This document shows, in pieces, positions 9,833-19,526 of a stretch of 64,000 nt of DNA; the first letter of the stretch is position 1, and each line of letters begins with the position of its first letter. Source of the DNA: Alteromonas sp. BL110 (GTDB taxonomy: Bacteria; Pseudomonadota; Gammaproteobacteria; Enterobacterales; Alteromonadaceae); the NCBI RefSeq assembly GCF_003443615.1, contig NZ_CP031967.1, positions 744,001 to 808,000 of the forward strand, given 5' to 3'. The notes under the pieces are model-generated. The model saw only the letters and a list, made by a program, of their open reading frames with translations. It ran no database searches and had not been told where the DNA came from. The position numbers and the translations under genes were made by a program.

Positions 9833-9860
9833 TAAAAGCGCGTATGCGCGCTTCTTTTTC
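9833..9860 (-). terminator. Probable terminator downstream of wecA
   Basis: On the minus strand the stem AGCGCG/CGCGCT closes a four-base loop and is followed by TTTATTTT. It lies about 50 bases after the wecA stop and before the two glycosyltransferase genes, so it may limit read-through into them. Confidence 0.6.
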
Positions 9861-9910
9861 GAAGGTATGTTACAGAGATTTCATGCAACCTGCTATGGGT
9901 TTTACCGAAT

Positions 9911-10972
9911 CTACGACCTTATTCGCTTAATAAAGCGAAGTACGCTCCATATATGCTGAATCACAAGACTATAAACAACTAGAAGCCCAATAAAGCCATA
10001 GAACATAACCGCTTCAGGTGCTTGATAAACTTCGCCCAGAATACCGATAAGGCAATAGCACGCGCCTAGACACAATATAGCTACCAACGACTGTCTACTA
10101 CTTAACCCTGCACGCATAAAAATGTTGTGAAGATGCTGTCGGTCTGGCTTCAACATTGATTGCCCCTTGCGCGCACGGCGATACATGATTGCAGCCATAT
10201 CCATCAAAGGAAGCCCGACAAGCCACACCGCCGTTATAGGCCTAAACGCAGCAGTGTCACCTTGGGTGTGGTCAACAAGCAGCCATACAATGGTGAGGCC
10301 GACAAACATACTGCCTGCATCGCCCATAAATATCTTGTTTCCTTTAAATCCTTTCCAACTAAGATTAAACGCCAGGAAAGGCACAATAGCAGCTACAATA
10401 ATAAGCGGCTCCATAATAGAGGCGCCATTACCGGTAAAGATTAAAAAGCCGGCCACGGTAAGCAATATAACCAAGCTCATACCACCAGCAAGACCATCAA
10501 TACCATCTATCATGTTAAATGCATTGATAACACCAACAACACAAATGATCGTGAAGAAATAGCCACCAAGGTCAAGCAGCACCTCTCCGGTACCGAAGAT
10601 ATTACCTAACGACGTAATATAATTTTGCGCGCTCCATGCCATAATGGCGGCTACGCCAAATTGACACATAAGACGCCCTTTGGCACTCAAATCAAAGCGG
10701 TCGTCCAGCATACCAAGTAACACTACAAAAGCAGATGCGGTAAAGAATAGCGGGTTATTTTTCATCCATACATCTGTGGCAACGCTTGCGACAAGCACAG
10801 CCATGAATATTGCTACCCCTCCCGTTAAAGGGACGATACCTGCGTGGCGTTTACGTGCAGTAGGCTGGTCAACTAAGCCAAACTGATGCGCTAAGGGCGT
10901 CATCACCACTAAAAGAATTAGGGCTACGAAAAATGCAGTAAAAAGCGGGACGAACTGCAAGTACGCTAGCAT
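9911..10972 (-). CDS. wecA: Undecaprenyl-phosphate N-acetylglucosaminyl-1-phosphate transferase
   Basis: WecA transfers GlcNAc-1-phosphate from UDP-GlcNAc to undecaprenyl phosphate, the first step of many O-antigen and enterobacterial-common-antigen type glycans. It has about ten membrane segments in 353 residues. Motifs are DDRFD with aspartates at 90-91, NAFNMIDGIDGLAGG, the cytoplasmic-loop GNKIFMGDAGS, and the KPDRQHLHN histidine motif. The start is ATG 10972, because GAGAGG sits 11 bases before it; a GTG at 10981 is only 2 bases from that site. It is divergent from the capsule export operon across a 0.5-kb gap. Confidence 0.92.
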   Translation of the reverse strand: MLAYLQFVPLFTAFFVALILLVVMTPLAHQFGLVDQPTARKRHAGIVPLTGGVAIFMAVLVASVATDVWMKNNPLFFTASAFVVLLGMLDDRFDLSAKGRLMCQFGVAAIMAWSAQNYITSLGNIFGTGEVLLDLGGYFFTIICVVGVINAFNMIDGIDGLAGGMSLVILLTVAGFLIFTGNGASIMEPLIIVAAIVPFLAFNLSWKGFKGNKIFMGDAGSMFVGLTIVWLLVDHTQGDTAAFRPITAVWLVGLPLMDMAAIMYRRARKGQSMLKPDRQHLHNIFMRAGLSSRQSLVAILCLGACYCLIGILGEVYQAPEAVMFYGFIGLLVVYSLVIQHIWSVLRFIKRIRS

Positions 10973-11491
10973 AAAACACACAACCTCTCGTCACCGGTTA
11001 CTGAAACACTCATATTTTCCAGCCTGACCAATGCACTTGTAAATTTATTTAAAAAGCTCAATATTGATTCCATATTTATACAACTTCCATTTCTTCCAGC
11101 GCGGTGAGGGTTTATCGTTATAACTATGCGGGTCGAAAACTGCCATATGATATAAAACATTTGTTTAAGTAACCACCCCAATCGAAAAATTATCGTTTCA
11201 AAACATTTCATAATCGCTACAGTTTCAACTGCGATGACTACGCACAACTATTACGCTAATTGCCACATGAAGCCACTTCGTGACATTTCAGTTACTTTCA
11301 AATACAAGATGCAGACGTACAATAAGCGTAATTATTTCCTTCAATATGAAATCTTCTACTTGTTGGGAACTTTCCAAGAAGAATACAGTCACTTTGAAGT
11401 CACAAGCCATGGCGCCACTGCGATAGCAAACATGCTTTTTTTAAAACTTATGTTATCCTAGCGCGAAATTGCTATATGGATATGAAAGCTA
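10973..11491. other. Intergenic region between wecA and the capsule export operon
   Basis: This AT-rich gap of about 520 bases separates two divergent transcription units and must hold both promoters. Short open frames on both strands have no family match, no good ribosome-binding sites and unusual composition, so none is called. No JUMPstart/ops-type element (GGCGGTAG) was found. No promoter can be named with confidence. Confidence 0.4.
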
Positions 11492-11890
11492 ATGTTCAAA
11501 CAATTCCAACGTTTAATTTTGCCACTCGCACTAATCGCGAGCGCAGCAGGGTGTACTAACTCACCTACAGTTACCGAAGCGGACATACCCTTAGTGCATT
11601 CTTCTCTTGCATATTCCCTAGCGCCAGAAAAGGAGCTTGCAATAAATATTCCAGAAGCCAATATTTATTTTGATAAGAAAGCATCTTTTTCAATACGCTT
11701 TGATGGCTATGATTACTCAGCCACTAAGCACTACATTTCAGCCACTGGCAATAAGTGTATCCGCTTTACTTTACAAGATAGTGAATCTGTTCACGCCAGT
11801 GCGCAGCGTAAAGTAACGACTTGCCAGCGGGATGGGCAATGGAAAGTCGTTTCTCCTCTCGTAGTTTCGGCAACGGCGCAAGGTGAATAA
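11492..11890 (+). CDS. Small lipoprotein at the head of the capsule export operon
   Basis: A 132-residue protein with a lipoprotein signal peptide: hydrophobic LILPLALIASAAGC, lipid-bearing cysteine at residue 21. The mature part ends in a small domain with two cysteines (NKCIRF and TTCQRD) that could form a disulfide, and the pattern HYISATGNKCIRF before a WKVVSPLV end. Small lipoproteins of this kind are found beside Wza/KpsD-type genes in marine gammaproteobacteria (recalled from memory). Its stop lies 4 bases before the KpsD-like start, so it probably works in polysaccharide export. The exact role is unknown. Confidence 0.7.
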   Translation: MFKQFQRLILPLALIASAAGCTNSPTVTEADIPLVHSSLAYSLAPEKELAINIPEANIYFDKKASFSIRFDGYDYSATKHYISATGNKCIRFTLQDSESVHASAQRKVTTCQRDGQWKVVSPLVVSATAQGE

Positions 11891-11894
11891 GTTA

Positions 11895-13724
11895 ATGAAG
11901 TTTATGGGTATAAAAAACACAATCAAAACACTTTCAGTAACAGTGTGTTCAGCCGTAGTTGGCTGCATGCTTTTGCAACCTGTTTTCGCACAAAGCGTCG
12001 AGCAGCTTCAACAGTTAAGAGAAAGGGCTCAACAATCGCAAAGCGGAGGGACTACACAATCAGTTTCTCCTCTAAGTATCTCATCACAGCGAACTCTACC
12101 TGGTGCAACAGGCTCAGCAAGTTCTATGGGGCAATTTTCAACTCAGCCAAGAAACGGTGTAAATTTGCCGGGAGAACCTACTATTGATACGGTTTTCCCC
12201 GCCCAAGCCCCTATGGAAAACCCGCCATTCGCTGCGAACCTATTTATTGGTGGCTTTGAATCGGAACGCAGTTCAGGTTTAAACGACAATTACCTAGTTG
12301 CACCGGGTGATAAAATAAATATCTGGTTATGGGGCGCGGTTAATTTCTCCAGTGTAGTTACCGTAGACAACCAAGGTAACATTTTCATCCCCAATATTGG
12401 TCCTATCCGCGTTGCAAATACACCTGCGGGCAGTGTAAACCAAACGGTTACGGCAAAAATCAGGCAGGTGTATACCAATGATGTGAATGTTTACGTAAAC
12501 CTACTCACTTCTACACCTGTGTCTATATTTGTATCAGGGCCAGTATTGCGCCCGGGGCAGTACGCAGGCCTTGCGTCAGATAGCGTACTCTATTATCTAA
12601 AACGCGCGGGCGGCGTCGATTTCCAACGTGGCAGTTTTAGACAAATAGATGTGGTTCGCAATGGCAAGGTAGTAGCAACTGCAGACTTGTATGCATTTTT
12701 TAGAAGCGGAAAGCTTCCAGAAGTATCGTTCAAAGACGGTGACACTATTTTAGTGCACCCAATTGGCAACACTATTGTGGTTGAAACCGGAGCGCGGAAT
12801 AGCTTTACCTTCGAATTTTTAAACGAAGAGCTTAACGGTGGCGTGGTTAATTATTTTGCTCGTCCCGGTGAATTTGCATCTCATGCCTCAGTGACAGGGG
12901 TTCGCAATAATAAACAGTTTGCACGTTACTTAGATTTAAAAGAGTTTGCCTCTTTGGAACTAAGCGCAGGCGATACGGTTGAGTATATTGCGGATCACGA
13001 ACCTCAAATATATCGCATCAACGTTGCTGGCGCCTTCGCTGGCGCATCACAAATTATGGTTGATAAGGGCGCGCGCTTGCTCGACGTGCTAGATCATATT
13101 GAAGCTGATACCACACTTTCTGACACGCAAAATATTTACCTACTGAGAGAAAGTGTAGCGATAAAGCAAAAGGAAATTATTGAAGAGGGTTTACAGCGCC
13201 TGGAAAGAAGTATGTATACCGCACCAATAAGCTCAACAGGTGAAGGCGCTATTCGTGCACAAGAAGCACAGCTTGTCGCAGACTTTATTGCCCGTGCACG
13301 CCAAGTGGAACCTCAAGGCCGTGTGGTTGTGTCCGAAAATGGCGATATAGCAAACATTCTATTAGAGCCTAATGACACCATAGTTATCCCTGAAGTCACA
13401 GATTTGATACATGTTGGGGGAGAAGTATTGCTACCTCAGTCCGTGGTGTTTAACCCAGATGCAACTACTGAAGATTACGTAGCTTGGGCTGGCGGCTTTA
13501 CTGAACGCGCTGAAGACGAGCGTATACTTATTGTTCGCAAAAACGGTAACGTTACTTTTTCAAGCGTGAACGACTCATTCCTTTCAAGCGACGAAAGCAA
13601 GCTTGAGCCAGGGGATCAGATTATCGTTCTGCCTGCAATTGACACAAAGGTACTGCAAGCAGTTAAAGACATTACCCAAATTGTTTATCAAATTGCTATT
13701 GCAGCTAACGTAGCTACTAATTAA
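11895..13724 (+). CDS. kpsD: Polysaccharide export outer-membrane protein, KpsD-like
   Basis: The periplasmic/outer-membrane channel component of ABC-dependent capsule export. The start is ATG 11895 because AAGGTGA lies 8 bases upstream; a GTG at 11883 adds four residues without a ribosome-binding site. The signal peptide ends near VFAQS. The Poly_export domain follows (NYLVAPGDKINIWLWGAV, then VTVDNQGNIFIPNIGPI), with SLBB-type beta-grasp repeats (VSGPVLRPGQYAGL; VGGEVLLPQSVVF). At about 610 residues it fits KpsD better than the roughly 380-residue Wza. It lacks a lipobox; the preceding lipoprotein may supply an anchor. Gene order KpsD-KpsM-KpsT-KpsE supports the call. Confidence 0.85.
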   Translation: MKFMGIKNTIKTLSVTVCSAVVGCMLLQPVFAQSVEQLQQLRERAQQSQSGGTTQSVSPLSISSQRTLPGATGSASSMGQFSTQPRNGVNLPGEPTIDTVFPAQAPMENPPFAANLFIGGFESERSSGLNDNYLVAPGDKINIWLWGAVNFSSVVTVDNQGNIFIPNIGPIRVANTPAGSVNQTVTAKIRQVYTNDVNVYVNLLTSTPVSIFVSGPVLRPGQYAGLASDSVLYYLKRAGGVDFQRGSFRQIDVVRNGKVVATADLYAFFRSGKLPEVSFKDGDTILVHPIGNTIVVETGARNSFTFEFLNEELNGGVVNYFARPGEFASHASVTGVRNNKQFARYLDLKEFASLELSAGDTVEYIADHEPQIYRINVAGAFAGASQIMVDKGARLLDVLDHIEADTTLSDTQNIYLLRESVAIKQKEIIEEGLQRLERSMYTAPISSTGEGAIRAQEAQLVADFIARARQVEPQGRVVVSENGDIANILLEPNDTIVIPEVTDLIHVGGEVLLPQSVVFNPDATTEDYVAWAGGFTERAEDERILIVRKNGNVTFSSVNDSFLSSDESKLEPGDQIIVLPAIDTKVLQAVKDITQIVYQIAIAANVATN

Positions 13725-13726
13725 GC

Positions 13727-14506
13727 ATGGTAACCTTTAAAGACCAGCTCTACGCATGGAGAGGCGTTATATTCGCGCTTTTCCTGCGTGAGCTTCAAAG
13801 TAAATTTAATGATAAATTTGGTTTGGGATGGGCATTTTTAGAGCCCTTTGCATTTATTTTCGCGCTGTCATACCTGCGCGGACTGATCAGTGGCGATGAT
13901 ATCCACTCTATCCCTCTCTTTCTGTTTATGATGATTGGTATGGTCGGCTTGCAGTCTTTGACTACATGCTTACAGTCAGTTTCAACGTCTGTACGAAGAA
14001 ATAAGCCGCTCTATGCTTTCAGACAGGTTCAACCTATTTCAGCAATACTCACAGCCGGCTTCCTCGAGTTTTCTGTAAAAGTAGTGGTTGTCGCATTGCT
14101 ATGCCTTGCGCTATACCTGATGGGTGAGACCTTTACGGTAAACGACCCATTGCTGCTGATATCTTTATTTTTACTTTTATGGGTATTCTCTATATCCATT
14201 GGGATGATCTTTGCTATTGCTGCCGCATTCGTACCAGAAGTTGATAAAATTAAATCAATGCTAACTCGTCCGTTAATGTTTATTTCGTGCGTATTTTTTA
14301 GCTTGCAAGACTTGCCCGAAGAGTATTGGCCGTATTTGACGTGGAACCCGCTTGTACATTTCAATGAGCTCGCACGCTATGCATGCTTCGAGTCCTATGG
14401 GACCAAAGGAGTGTCGTTAAGTTTTGTTATAGAAATTACCATCGCCTTCTTGTTTCTAAGCCTTTCGATGTACCACATCACGTGGAAGAGGGTGCTATCT
14501 CGATGA
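13727..14506 (+). CDS. kpsM: Capsule polysaccharide ABC transporter permease, KpsM-like
   Basis: A 259-residue ABC-2 type integral membrane protein with about six membrane segments. It opens with a cytoplasmic stretch containing FLRELQSKFNDKFGLGWAFL, the usual start of KpsM/Wzm permeases, and has the family pattern TRPLMFISCVFFSLQDLPE near residue 182. With KpsT it moves finished polysaccharide across the inner membrane. It starts 2 bases after the kpsD stop, and its stop overlaps the kpsT start (ATGA), so these genes are translationally coupled. Confidence 0.88.
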   Translation: MVTFKDQLYAWRGVIFALFLRELQSKFNDKFGLGWAFLEPFAFIFALSYLRGLISGDDIHSIPLFLFMMIGMVGLQSLTTCLQSVSTSVRRNKPLYAFRQVQPISAILTAGFLEFSVKVVVVALLCLALYLMGETFTVNDPLLLISLFLLLWVFSISIGMIFAIAAAFVPEVDKIKSMLTRPLMFISCVFFSLQDLPEEYWPYLTWNPLVHFNELARYACFESYGTKGVSLSFVIEITIAFLFLSLSMYHITWKRVLSR

Positions 14507-15177
14507 TCAGAATAGAAAACTTAACAAAGAGCTATCCCAGTAAAATGGGGCCTCAATATATTTTTAAAAATCTAAATTTTGATTTTCCAACCGAGAATAA
14601 CGTCGCAATTCTAGGTAAGAATGGTGCGGGTAAGTCAACCCTTTTCCGCATGCTAGCCAAAAGTGAATACCCGGACAAAGGCCGGGTTTTAACTAATAAA
14701 GCTATGTCGTGGCCGGTAGCTCTGCAAACAGGTGTGCACCCACAAATGACGGGGCGTGAAAACACGCGCTTTGTAGGACGAATTAACAACGTCAAATCGC
14801 TTCCTGAGTACGAAGAAAAAGTTCAAGAGTTCGCTGAGTTAGGAAAACGCTTCGATTTGCCCGTAAAGACCTACTCGTCAGGTATGCGCGCAAAATTGGT
14901 GTTTGCATGCTGCATGAATATTAATTTCGATATTTATCTTATCGATGAAGCGACATCTGTGGGCGATCCGCTTTTCAGAAAAAAAGCACGTTTATCACTC
15001 AAGGAAAAAAGCGAGCAGGCTGGTGTTATCATGGTTAGCCATGAACTTGACCAAATCCGCGAATTCTGTACATCTGCCGTCATCATTGACGATGGAAAGC
15101 TCACTTATTATCACGATCTCGAAGAAGGCATCGACGTTTATACGCAGGATGCAGACAATAAGAAATCACTTAAATAG
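14503..15177 (+). CDS. kpsT: Capsule polysaccharide ABC transporter ATPase, KpsT-like
   Basis: The nucleotide-binding subunit partnering KpsM. The start is ATG 14503, overlapping the kpsM stop; the longer frame from 14383 would overlap kpsM by about 120 bases and its extra residues match nothing. The 224-residue product has Walker A GKNGAGKST near residue 38, the ABC signature SSGMRAKL, Walker B YLIDEATS and the switch histidine in VSHELDQIREF. It lacks the C-terminal carbohydrate-binding domain found in Wzt proteins, which fits the KpsT type. Confidence 0.9.
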   Translation: MIRIENLTKSYPSKMGPQYIFKNLNFDFPTENNVAILGKNGAGKSTLFRMLAKSEYPDKGRVLTNKAMSWPVALQTGVHPQMTGRENTRFVGRINNVKSLPEYEEKVQEFAELGKRFDLPVKTYSSGMRAKLVFACCMNINFDIYLIDEATSVGDPLFRKKARLSLKEKSEQAGVIMVSHELDQIREFCTSAVIIDDGKLTYYHDLEEGIDVYTQDADNKKSLK

Positions 15178-15189
15178 GTTCAAATCACA

Positions 15190-16308
15190 GTGGAAAAATC
15201 TCTCACACAGCTCAATGCCCTTCTAAGTAAACACAAAATGCTGTTGCTTGTACTTCCATGGGTACTTTACGCCGCCTATCTTGTTTTGTGGGCGGCGCCA
15301 CAATACGAAAGTAAAAGCCAGCTTATTGTTAAATCAAGCGATGGAGGCAGTAGCTTCGACCCGTCTTCTCTACTGATGGCAGCCGGCGTATCTGGCGCGT
15401 CAGGCGGTACAGAAAGTCAATTAGTGGAAGCCTATATTCAATCTGCAGATATGATTAAGTTTCTCGATGAAACGATAGGCCTTCGAGAGCATTACATGTC
15501 AGACAAAGCCGATATGTTTAGCGGCCTTCCCTCTTCTCATAAGCAAGAAGACTTTTATCAGTTTTACTTAGATCATATTGAAGTAAGCGTTGATTCAGCA
15601 TCTTCTGTCATTAGTCTGCGCACACGCGCCTTTGACGCAGAGTACGCGAAAATAATCAACCAAGCTATTGTTGATAAAGCGGAAGAGTTTATTAATAACA
15701 TCAATAATAACTTGGCGAAATCGAAGCTCACTTTTGCTAAAGGTGAACATGAGATTGTTGAGCAAAAACTTCAGCAAGCAAAGACGGAAATTTTAGGCTT
15801 TCAATCCAAATACAACGTGCTTGACCCTACAGCTGAAGGTGCAGCGTTTCAGCAAATCGCTTTTTCATTGGAAGCGACACTTGCTCAGAAAAAAGCGGAG
15901 TTAAGTACCATGTCTACCATGATGTCTAACGTCGCACCTGAAGTCATTAATATTAAGCGTGAGATAGCCGCCCTCCAAAAAGAAGTAGAAAAGCAGAAAG
16001 AGCGAATTAGTACTGCGGAAGGAGAAAGCGAAGCCCTATCTGTAAGTGAGTTGATGGCGCAATACAGTAACCTTCAGGTTCAGCTTCAACTCGCCATTCA
16101 AGCGTACTCTTCATCGCTGATTACGCTTGAAAACGCGCGCGTAGAGGCGTACCAAAAGCTACAACATTTGGTCACGGTAGAGTCGCCTACCCTTCCGGAT
16201 GATAATGCTTACCCCACGGTTATTTACAACCTCGTTTTATTTGGCGTTTCGCTATTATTGATATATGGAATTGTCAGAATTGTCGTTGCTACCATCCGCG
16301 AGTTATAG
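15190..16308 (+). CDS. kpsE: Capsule export inner-membrane/periplasmic protein, KpsE-like
   Basis: A 372-residue polysaccharide co-polymerase/membrane-periplasmic-auxiliary protein. One membrane segment lies at about residues 17-34, a second near 345-367, with a long periplasmic coiled-coil between them (rich in EKQKERISTAEGESEA-like heptads). That is the KpsE/CtrB arrangement bridging the inner-membrane transporter to KpsD. The start is GTG at 15190, 12 bases after kpsT. It is the last export gene; a weak stem at 16339-16372 lies after it. No KpsC, KpsS, KpsF or KpsU follows. Confidence 0.85.
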   Translation: MEKSLTQLNALLSKHKMLLLVLPWVLYAAYLVLWAAPQYESKSQLIVKSSDGGSSFDPSSLLMAAGVSGASGGTESQLVEAYIQSADMIKFLDETIGLREHYMSDKADMFSGLPSSHKQEDFYQFYLDHIEVSVDSASSVISLRTRAFDAEYAKIINQAIVDKAEEFINNINNNLAKSKLTFAKGEHEIVEQKLQQAKTEILGFQSKYNVLDPTAEGAAFQQIAFSLEATLAQKKAELSTMSTMMSNVAPEVINIKREIAALQKEVEKQKERISTAEGESEALSVSELMAQYSNLQVQLQLAIQAYSSSLITLENARVEAYQKLQHLVTVESPTLPDDNAYPTVIYNLVLFGVSLLLIYGIVRIVVATIREL

Positions 16309-16525
16309 CGCTTCGGTAATCTAAGTACGTTAATAGTTCAATTGGCTAAGTCGTTCAAGGCTTAGTCGATTGACACTGCTTTAATGAAGTTTGTCGCCCA
16401 AATCTTGTGTCTTTAAGCAAGCTCTAGTATAAGAAGCTATCCGCCTTACGGACTAATATCAAAGAGCCTATCCTATAAGTGCTCTACAATAACAACCATA
16501 AGCAATATGGAATTAAAATATAATT

Positions 16526-18046
16526 ATGAAACCATCTAACGATACTAGCTTTTTCGGCCATCCAGGGGGCCTAAGAACGCTATTCTTTACAGAAATGTGG
16601 GAGCGCATGAGTTACTACGGTATGCGCGCGCTACTTGTTCTTTTTATGACTGCGAGTTTACAAACACAAGGTTTGGGCTTAACCGTCGCAACTGCTGGCG
16701 CGATCTACGGCCTATACACAGGTGCGGTATACTTTTTAGGTTTACCTGGCGGTTGGTTAGCTGACCGTCTAATTGGTGGCAGAAGCGCCGTATGGTACGG
16801 CGGTATTATCATTTTCGCAGGTCACGTAGTACTTGCTATAGACTTACAAAACCTATTTTTCGTGGGCCTTATTCTTGTTGCTTCGGGCACAGGCTTACTT
16901 AAGCCCAATATTTCAGCCATGGTTGGTCAGCAATATGGTGACGATGACGGCCGACGCGATAGTGGTTATGCGCTATATTACATGGGCATAAATATCGGCT
17001 CTCTTATCGCCTACCTAGTGACTGGTTATTTACAGGAAAACTGGGGCTGGCACTATGCATTCGGTGCTGCTGCTATTGGTATGGCCATTGGCCTAATTCA
17101 ATATTACTTCAGCAATCGCTCGCTATCGGCTGATTCTGTCGCCCCGGCAAACCCATATCAAGGCGCGGCTAAGCAACGTGCATGGATGGGCGTATGGGCA
17201 GTGGTTGCGATTGCTATAGTGGTTATTGTACTTGCGCACATGGGCACCATTGTTATCGAGCCTGTCGCCCTTGCTCAACAAGTTGCCGTTGCATTCACCG
17301 TCATTTTCTTCGCTTACTTCGGCTTTATTTATTTTAAAGGCCAGCTGAGCGAGAATGAGAAAAAGCGCATGTGGGCACTATTTTTAGTATGTGTTGCATC
17401 TGCTTGTTTCTGGTCTGGCTTTGAGCAAGCAGGCTCTTCGTTAAACCTATTCGCACAGAACTATACCGACCGTGTACTTGAAAGCGGTTCTCTAATTACG
17501 TCCCTATTCGGAATGGACGCAATTCCTACTGTATGGTTTCAGCTTTCAAACTCGCTATTTATCATTATTTTGTCGCCTTTCTTCGCTGCCCTTTGGATTA
17601 ACCTTGCTAAGCGAATGATTGACCCGTCGTACACCATCAAATGTGCTATTGGTATCGTTATTATGGCATCGGGCTTCTTGGTAATGTTTATGGCGTCACA
17701 ATACGCTGCTCAAGGCCTTAAAGTTGCGCCTATGTGGCTAGTTACTACTTACTTCTTGCATACGGTTGGTGAGCTTTGCCTAAGCCCAGTGGCACTAAGC
17801 GCTGTAAGTAAGCTCTCGCCCAAGCGTTTTGCAGGGCAAATGATGGGGGTGTTTGTACTAACCTACTCTATCGGTAATATCATCGCAGGCCTGCTTTCTG
17901 GTAACTTTGATCCAGAGAAGGTTGAGCAAATGCCTGACCTGTATCTTCAAATTGCCCTATTTAGTATAGCTATTGCTATCGTGATTGGCTTAATGAGCTT
18001 TAAGTCTCGTTTCTGGGAAAAAGCAGGTATTGAAGAAAAAGCGTAA
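16526..18046 (+). CDS. POT-family proton-dependent oligopeptide transporter
   Basis: A 506-residue inner-membrane symporter for di- and tripeptides of the DtpA/DtpB (YdgR) type. The family signature EMWERMSYYGMRALLVLF lies at residues 24-41 (the ExxER proton-coupling motif). GLYTGAVYFLGLPGGWLADR and GTGLLKPNISAMVGQQY follow, then about 14 membrane segments. It stands alone between the capsule export operon and a clear terminator, so it is probably its own unit. The exact peptide preference cannot be read from sequence. Confidence 0.92.
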   Translation: MKPSNDTSFFGHPGGLRTLFFTEMWERMSYYGMRALLVLFMTASLQTQGLGLTVATAGAIYGLYTGAVYFLGLPGGWLADRLIGGRSAVWYGGIIIFAGHVVLAIDLQNLFFVGLILVASGTGLLKPNISAMVGQQYGDDDGRRDSGYALYYMGINIGSLIAYLVTGYLQENWGWHYAFGAAAIGMAIGLIQYYFSNRSLSADSVAPANPYQGAAKQRAWMGVWAVVAIAIVVIVLAHMGTIVIEPVALAQQVAVAFTVIFFAYFGFIYFKGQLSENEKKRMWALFLVCVASACFWSGFEQAGSSLNLFAQNYTDRVLESGSLITSLFGMDAIPTVWFQLSNSLFIIILSPFFAALWINLAKRMIDPSYTIKCAIGIVIMASGFLVMFMASQYAAQGLKVAPMWLVTTYFLHTVGELCLSPVALSAVSKLSPKRFAGQMMGVFVLTYSIGNIIAGLLSGNFDPEKVEQMPDLYLQIALFSIAIAIVIGLMSFKSRFWEKAGIEEKA

Positions 18047-18090
18047 TTTATTGTTAGCATGTTTTAAGTGTTGACCAATTACCCTACAAT

Positions 18091-18126
18091 AACCGCCGCG
18101 ACGTAACGTTCCGGCGGTTTTTTATT
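18091..18126 (+). terminator. Intrinsic terminator of the POT transporter gene
   Basis: The stem ACCGCCG/CGGCGGT is followed by seven T, about 45 bases after the transporter stop codon. Confidence 0.85.
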
Positions 18127-18159
18127 TAAGGTTTCGAAATAAAGGCTTAGAGCAAACCT

Positions 18160-18462
18160 ATGAAGTTTTATTTTTCTACAAGAGACATTCCTGCCTTACA
18201 AGGTCTTCCTTTAACAGAGCGCGTTAAGTTGCTCGACCAGGCTTCAAAACGGCTTACTGTTCCAGAAAAGACCTTACTGAATGTTCTAAAGCTACTCGTT
18301 ATCGTGCCTGTGTTTGCTCTTATTCTTCAAACCGCATCAAATTGGACCTCGTTACTCTGGGCTTTTGTGGTATTTTTAGTTTATCCATTGGTTATCAAAC
18401 CTATTCAATATTCCATATGCGCTAAATACATCGCGCAACCGTCTAGCAAGGAGAATGCATGA
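18160..18462 (+). CDS. Small two-helix membrane protein of unknown function
   Basis: A 100-residue protein. A polar N-terminal stretch ([20 protein letters not shown]) precedes two hydrophobic segments at about residues 40-58 and 65-82, then a short cytosolic tail. It may belong to the DUF6170 group of small alteromonad membrane proteins, a recollection of low certainty. Its last codons overlap the galE start by 4 bases (ATGA), so it is expressed together with galE. No function is proposed. Confidence 0.7.
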   Translation: MKFYFSTRDIPALQGLPLTERVKLLDQASKRLTVPEKTLLNVLKLLVIVPVFALILQTASNWTSLLWAFVVFLVYPLVIKPIQYSICAKYIAQPSSKENA

Positions 18463-19481
18463 AGACCATCCTAGTCACTGGTGGTGCCGGCTATATAGGT
18501 AGCCACACAGTTCTACAGTTACTTGAACAAAACTACGGCGTTGTCGTACTCGACAACCTAGCCAACTCAAGTGCTGAGTCGTTGCGTCGCGTTGAAACCC
18601 TGACGGGTAAGTCGGTGACATTTGTTCAAGGCGATATTCGCGACATTGCTGTGTTAGATGACATCTTCAGCGAGCATAATATTTTTGCCGTTATTCACTT
18701 TGCGGGCTTAAAAGCCGTTGGCGAATCTGTACAAAAGCCCCTTTCGTACTACGAAAACAACGTGTACGGCACGCTAACGCTATGTAAAGCCATGCAGAAA
18801 CACAATGTGAAGAATATTGTATTTAGCTCATCTGCTACGGTTTACGGCGACCCAGCATCGCTCCCGCTACGAGAAGATATGGCTACAGGGCAACCAACTA
18901 ACCCTTATGGTATGTCTAAACTGATGGTTGAACATATGCTTAGCGATCTTTATGTATCAGACGGCGATTGGAACATAGTGCTGCTTCGCTACTTCAACCC
19001 AGTTGGCGCGCACGAGTCGGGTCAAATTGGTGAAGATCCTAACGGCATTCCAAATAACCTAATGCCTTATATCTCTCAGGTAGCCACCGGTAAGTTGGAG
19101 CAACTAAGCGTATTTGGTGATGATTACGATACTGTTGATGGCACTGGCGTTCGCGACTACATCCATGTTGTCGATCTTGCAAACGGCCACTTGAAGGCGC
19201 TCGACCGCTTAAACCTAAATATGGGTCTGGATAAATACAACCTAGGTACGGGTCAAGGCTATTCAGTAATCGAAATGATCAAAGCTTTCGAAAAAGGTTC
19301 GGGTAAAATTGTATCTTATAAAATTGCACCGCGTAGAAGCGGTGACGTAGCAGCCTGTTACGCCGACCCTACTAAAGCAGCCACAGAACTTAACTGGCAT
19401 GCTGAAAAAGGCTTAGAAGATATGTGTGCCGACACATGGAACTGGCAATCGCAAAACCCGATGGGCTACCCAAAGGACTAG
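18459..19481 (+). CDS. galE: UDP-glucose 4-epimerase
   Basis: It interconverts UDP-glucose and UDP-galactose, using the UDP-glucose made by GalU. This 340-residue extended short-chain dehydrogenase has the NAD-binding GGAGYIGSH at residues 8-16, the catalytic Ser/Thr region [10 protein letters not shown], the YxxxK pair in [14 protein letters not shown], and [16 protein letters not shown]-like AAGGAG lies 4 bases before the ATG. It is translationally coupled to the small membrane protein upstream and ends at a strong terminator convergent with the ccm-mlaA operon. Confidence 0.95.
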   Translation: MKTILVTGGAGYIGSHTVLQLLEQNYGVVVLDNLANSSAESLRRVETLTGKSVTFVQGDIRDIAVLDDIFSEHNIFAVIHFAGLKAVGESVQKPLSYYENNVYGTLTLCKAMQKHNVKNIVFSSSATVYGDPASLPLREDMATGQPTNPYGMSKLMVEHMLSDLYVSDGDWNIVLLRYFNPVGAHESGQIGEDPNGIPNNLMPYISQVATGKLEQLSVFGDDYDTVDGTGVRDYIHVVDLANGHLKALDRLNLNMGLDKYNLGTGQGYSVIEMIKAFEKGSGKIVSYKIAPRRSGDVAACYADPTKAATELNWHAEKGLEDMCADTWNWQSQNPMGYPKD

Positions 19482-19526
19482 TTTGTCATTTGAACGCTGC
19501 CAATAAGCTTGTTCACATACCAAGAA

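Noticed and set aside
10966..11461. Open frames on both strands in the gap between wecA and the capsule export operon
   Set aside because: No family resemblance, no ribosome-binding sites, and composition typical of non-coding AT-rich DNA.
16339..16372. Imperfect stem after the KpsE-like gene
   Set aside because: Ten of 12 pairs match but no T-run follows. It may slow polymerase but is not a clear terminator.
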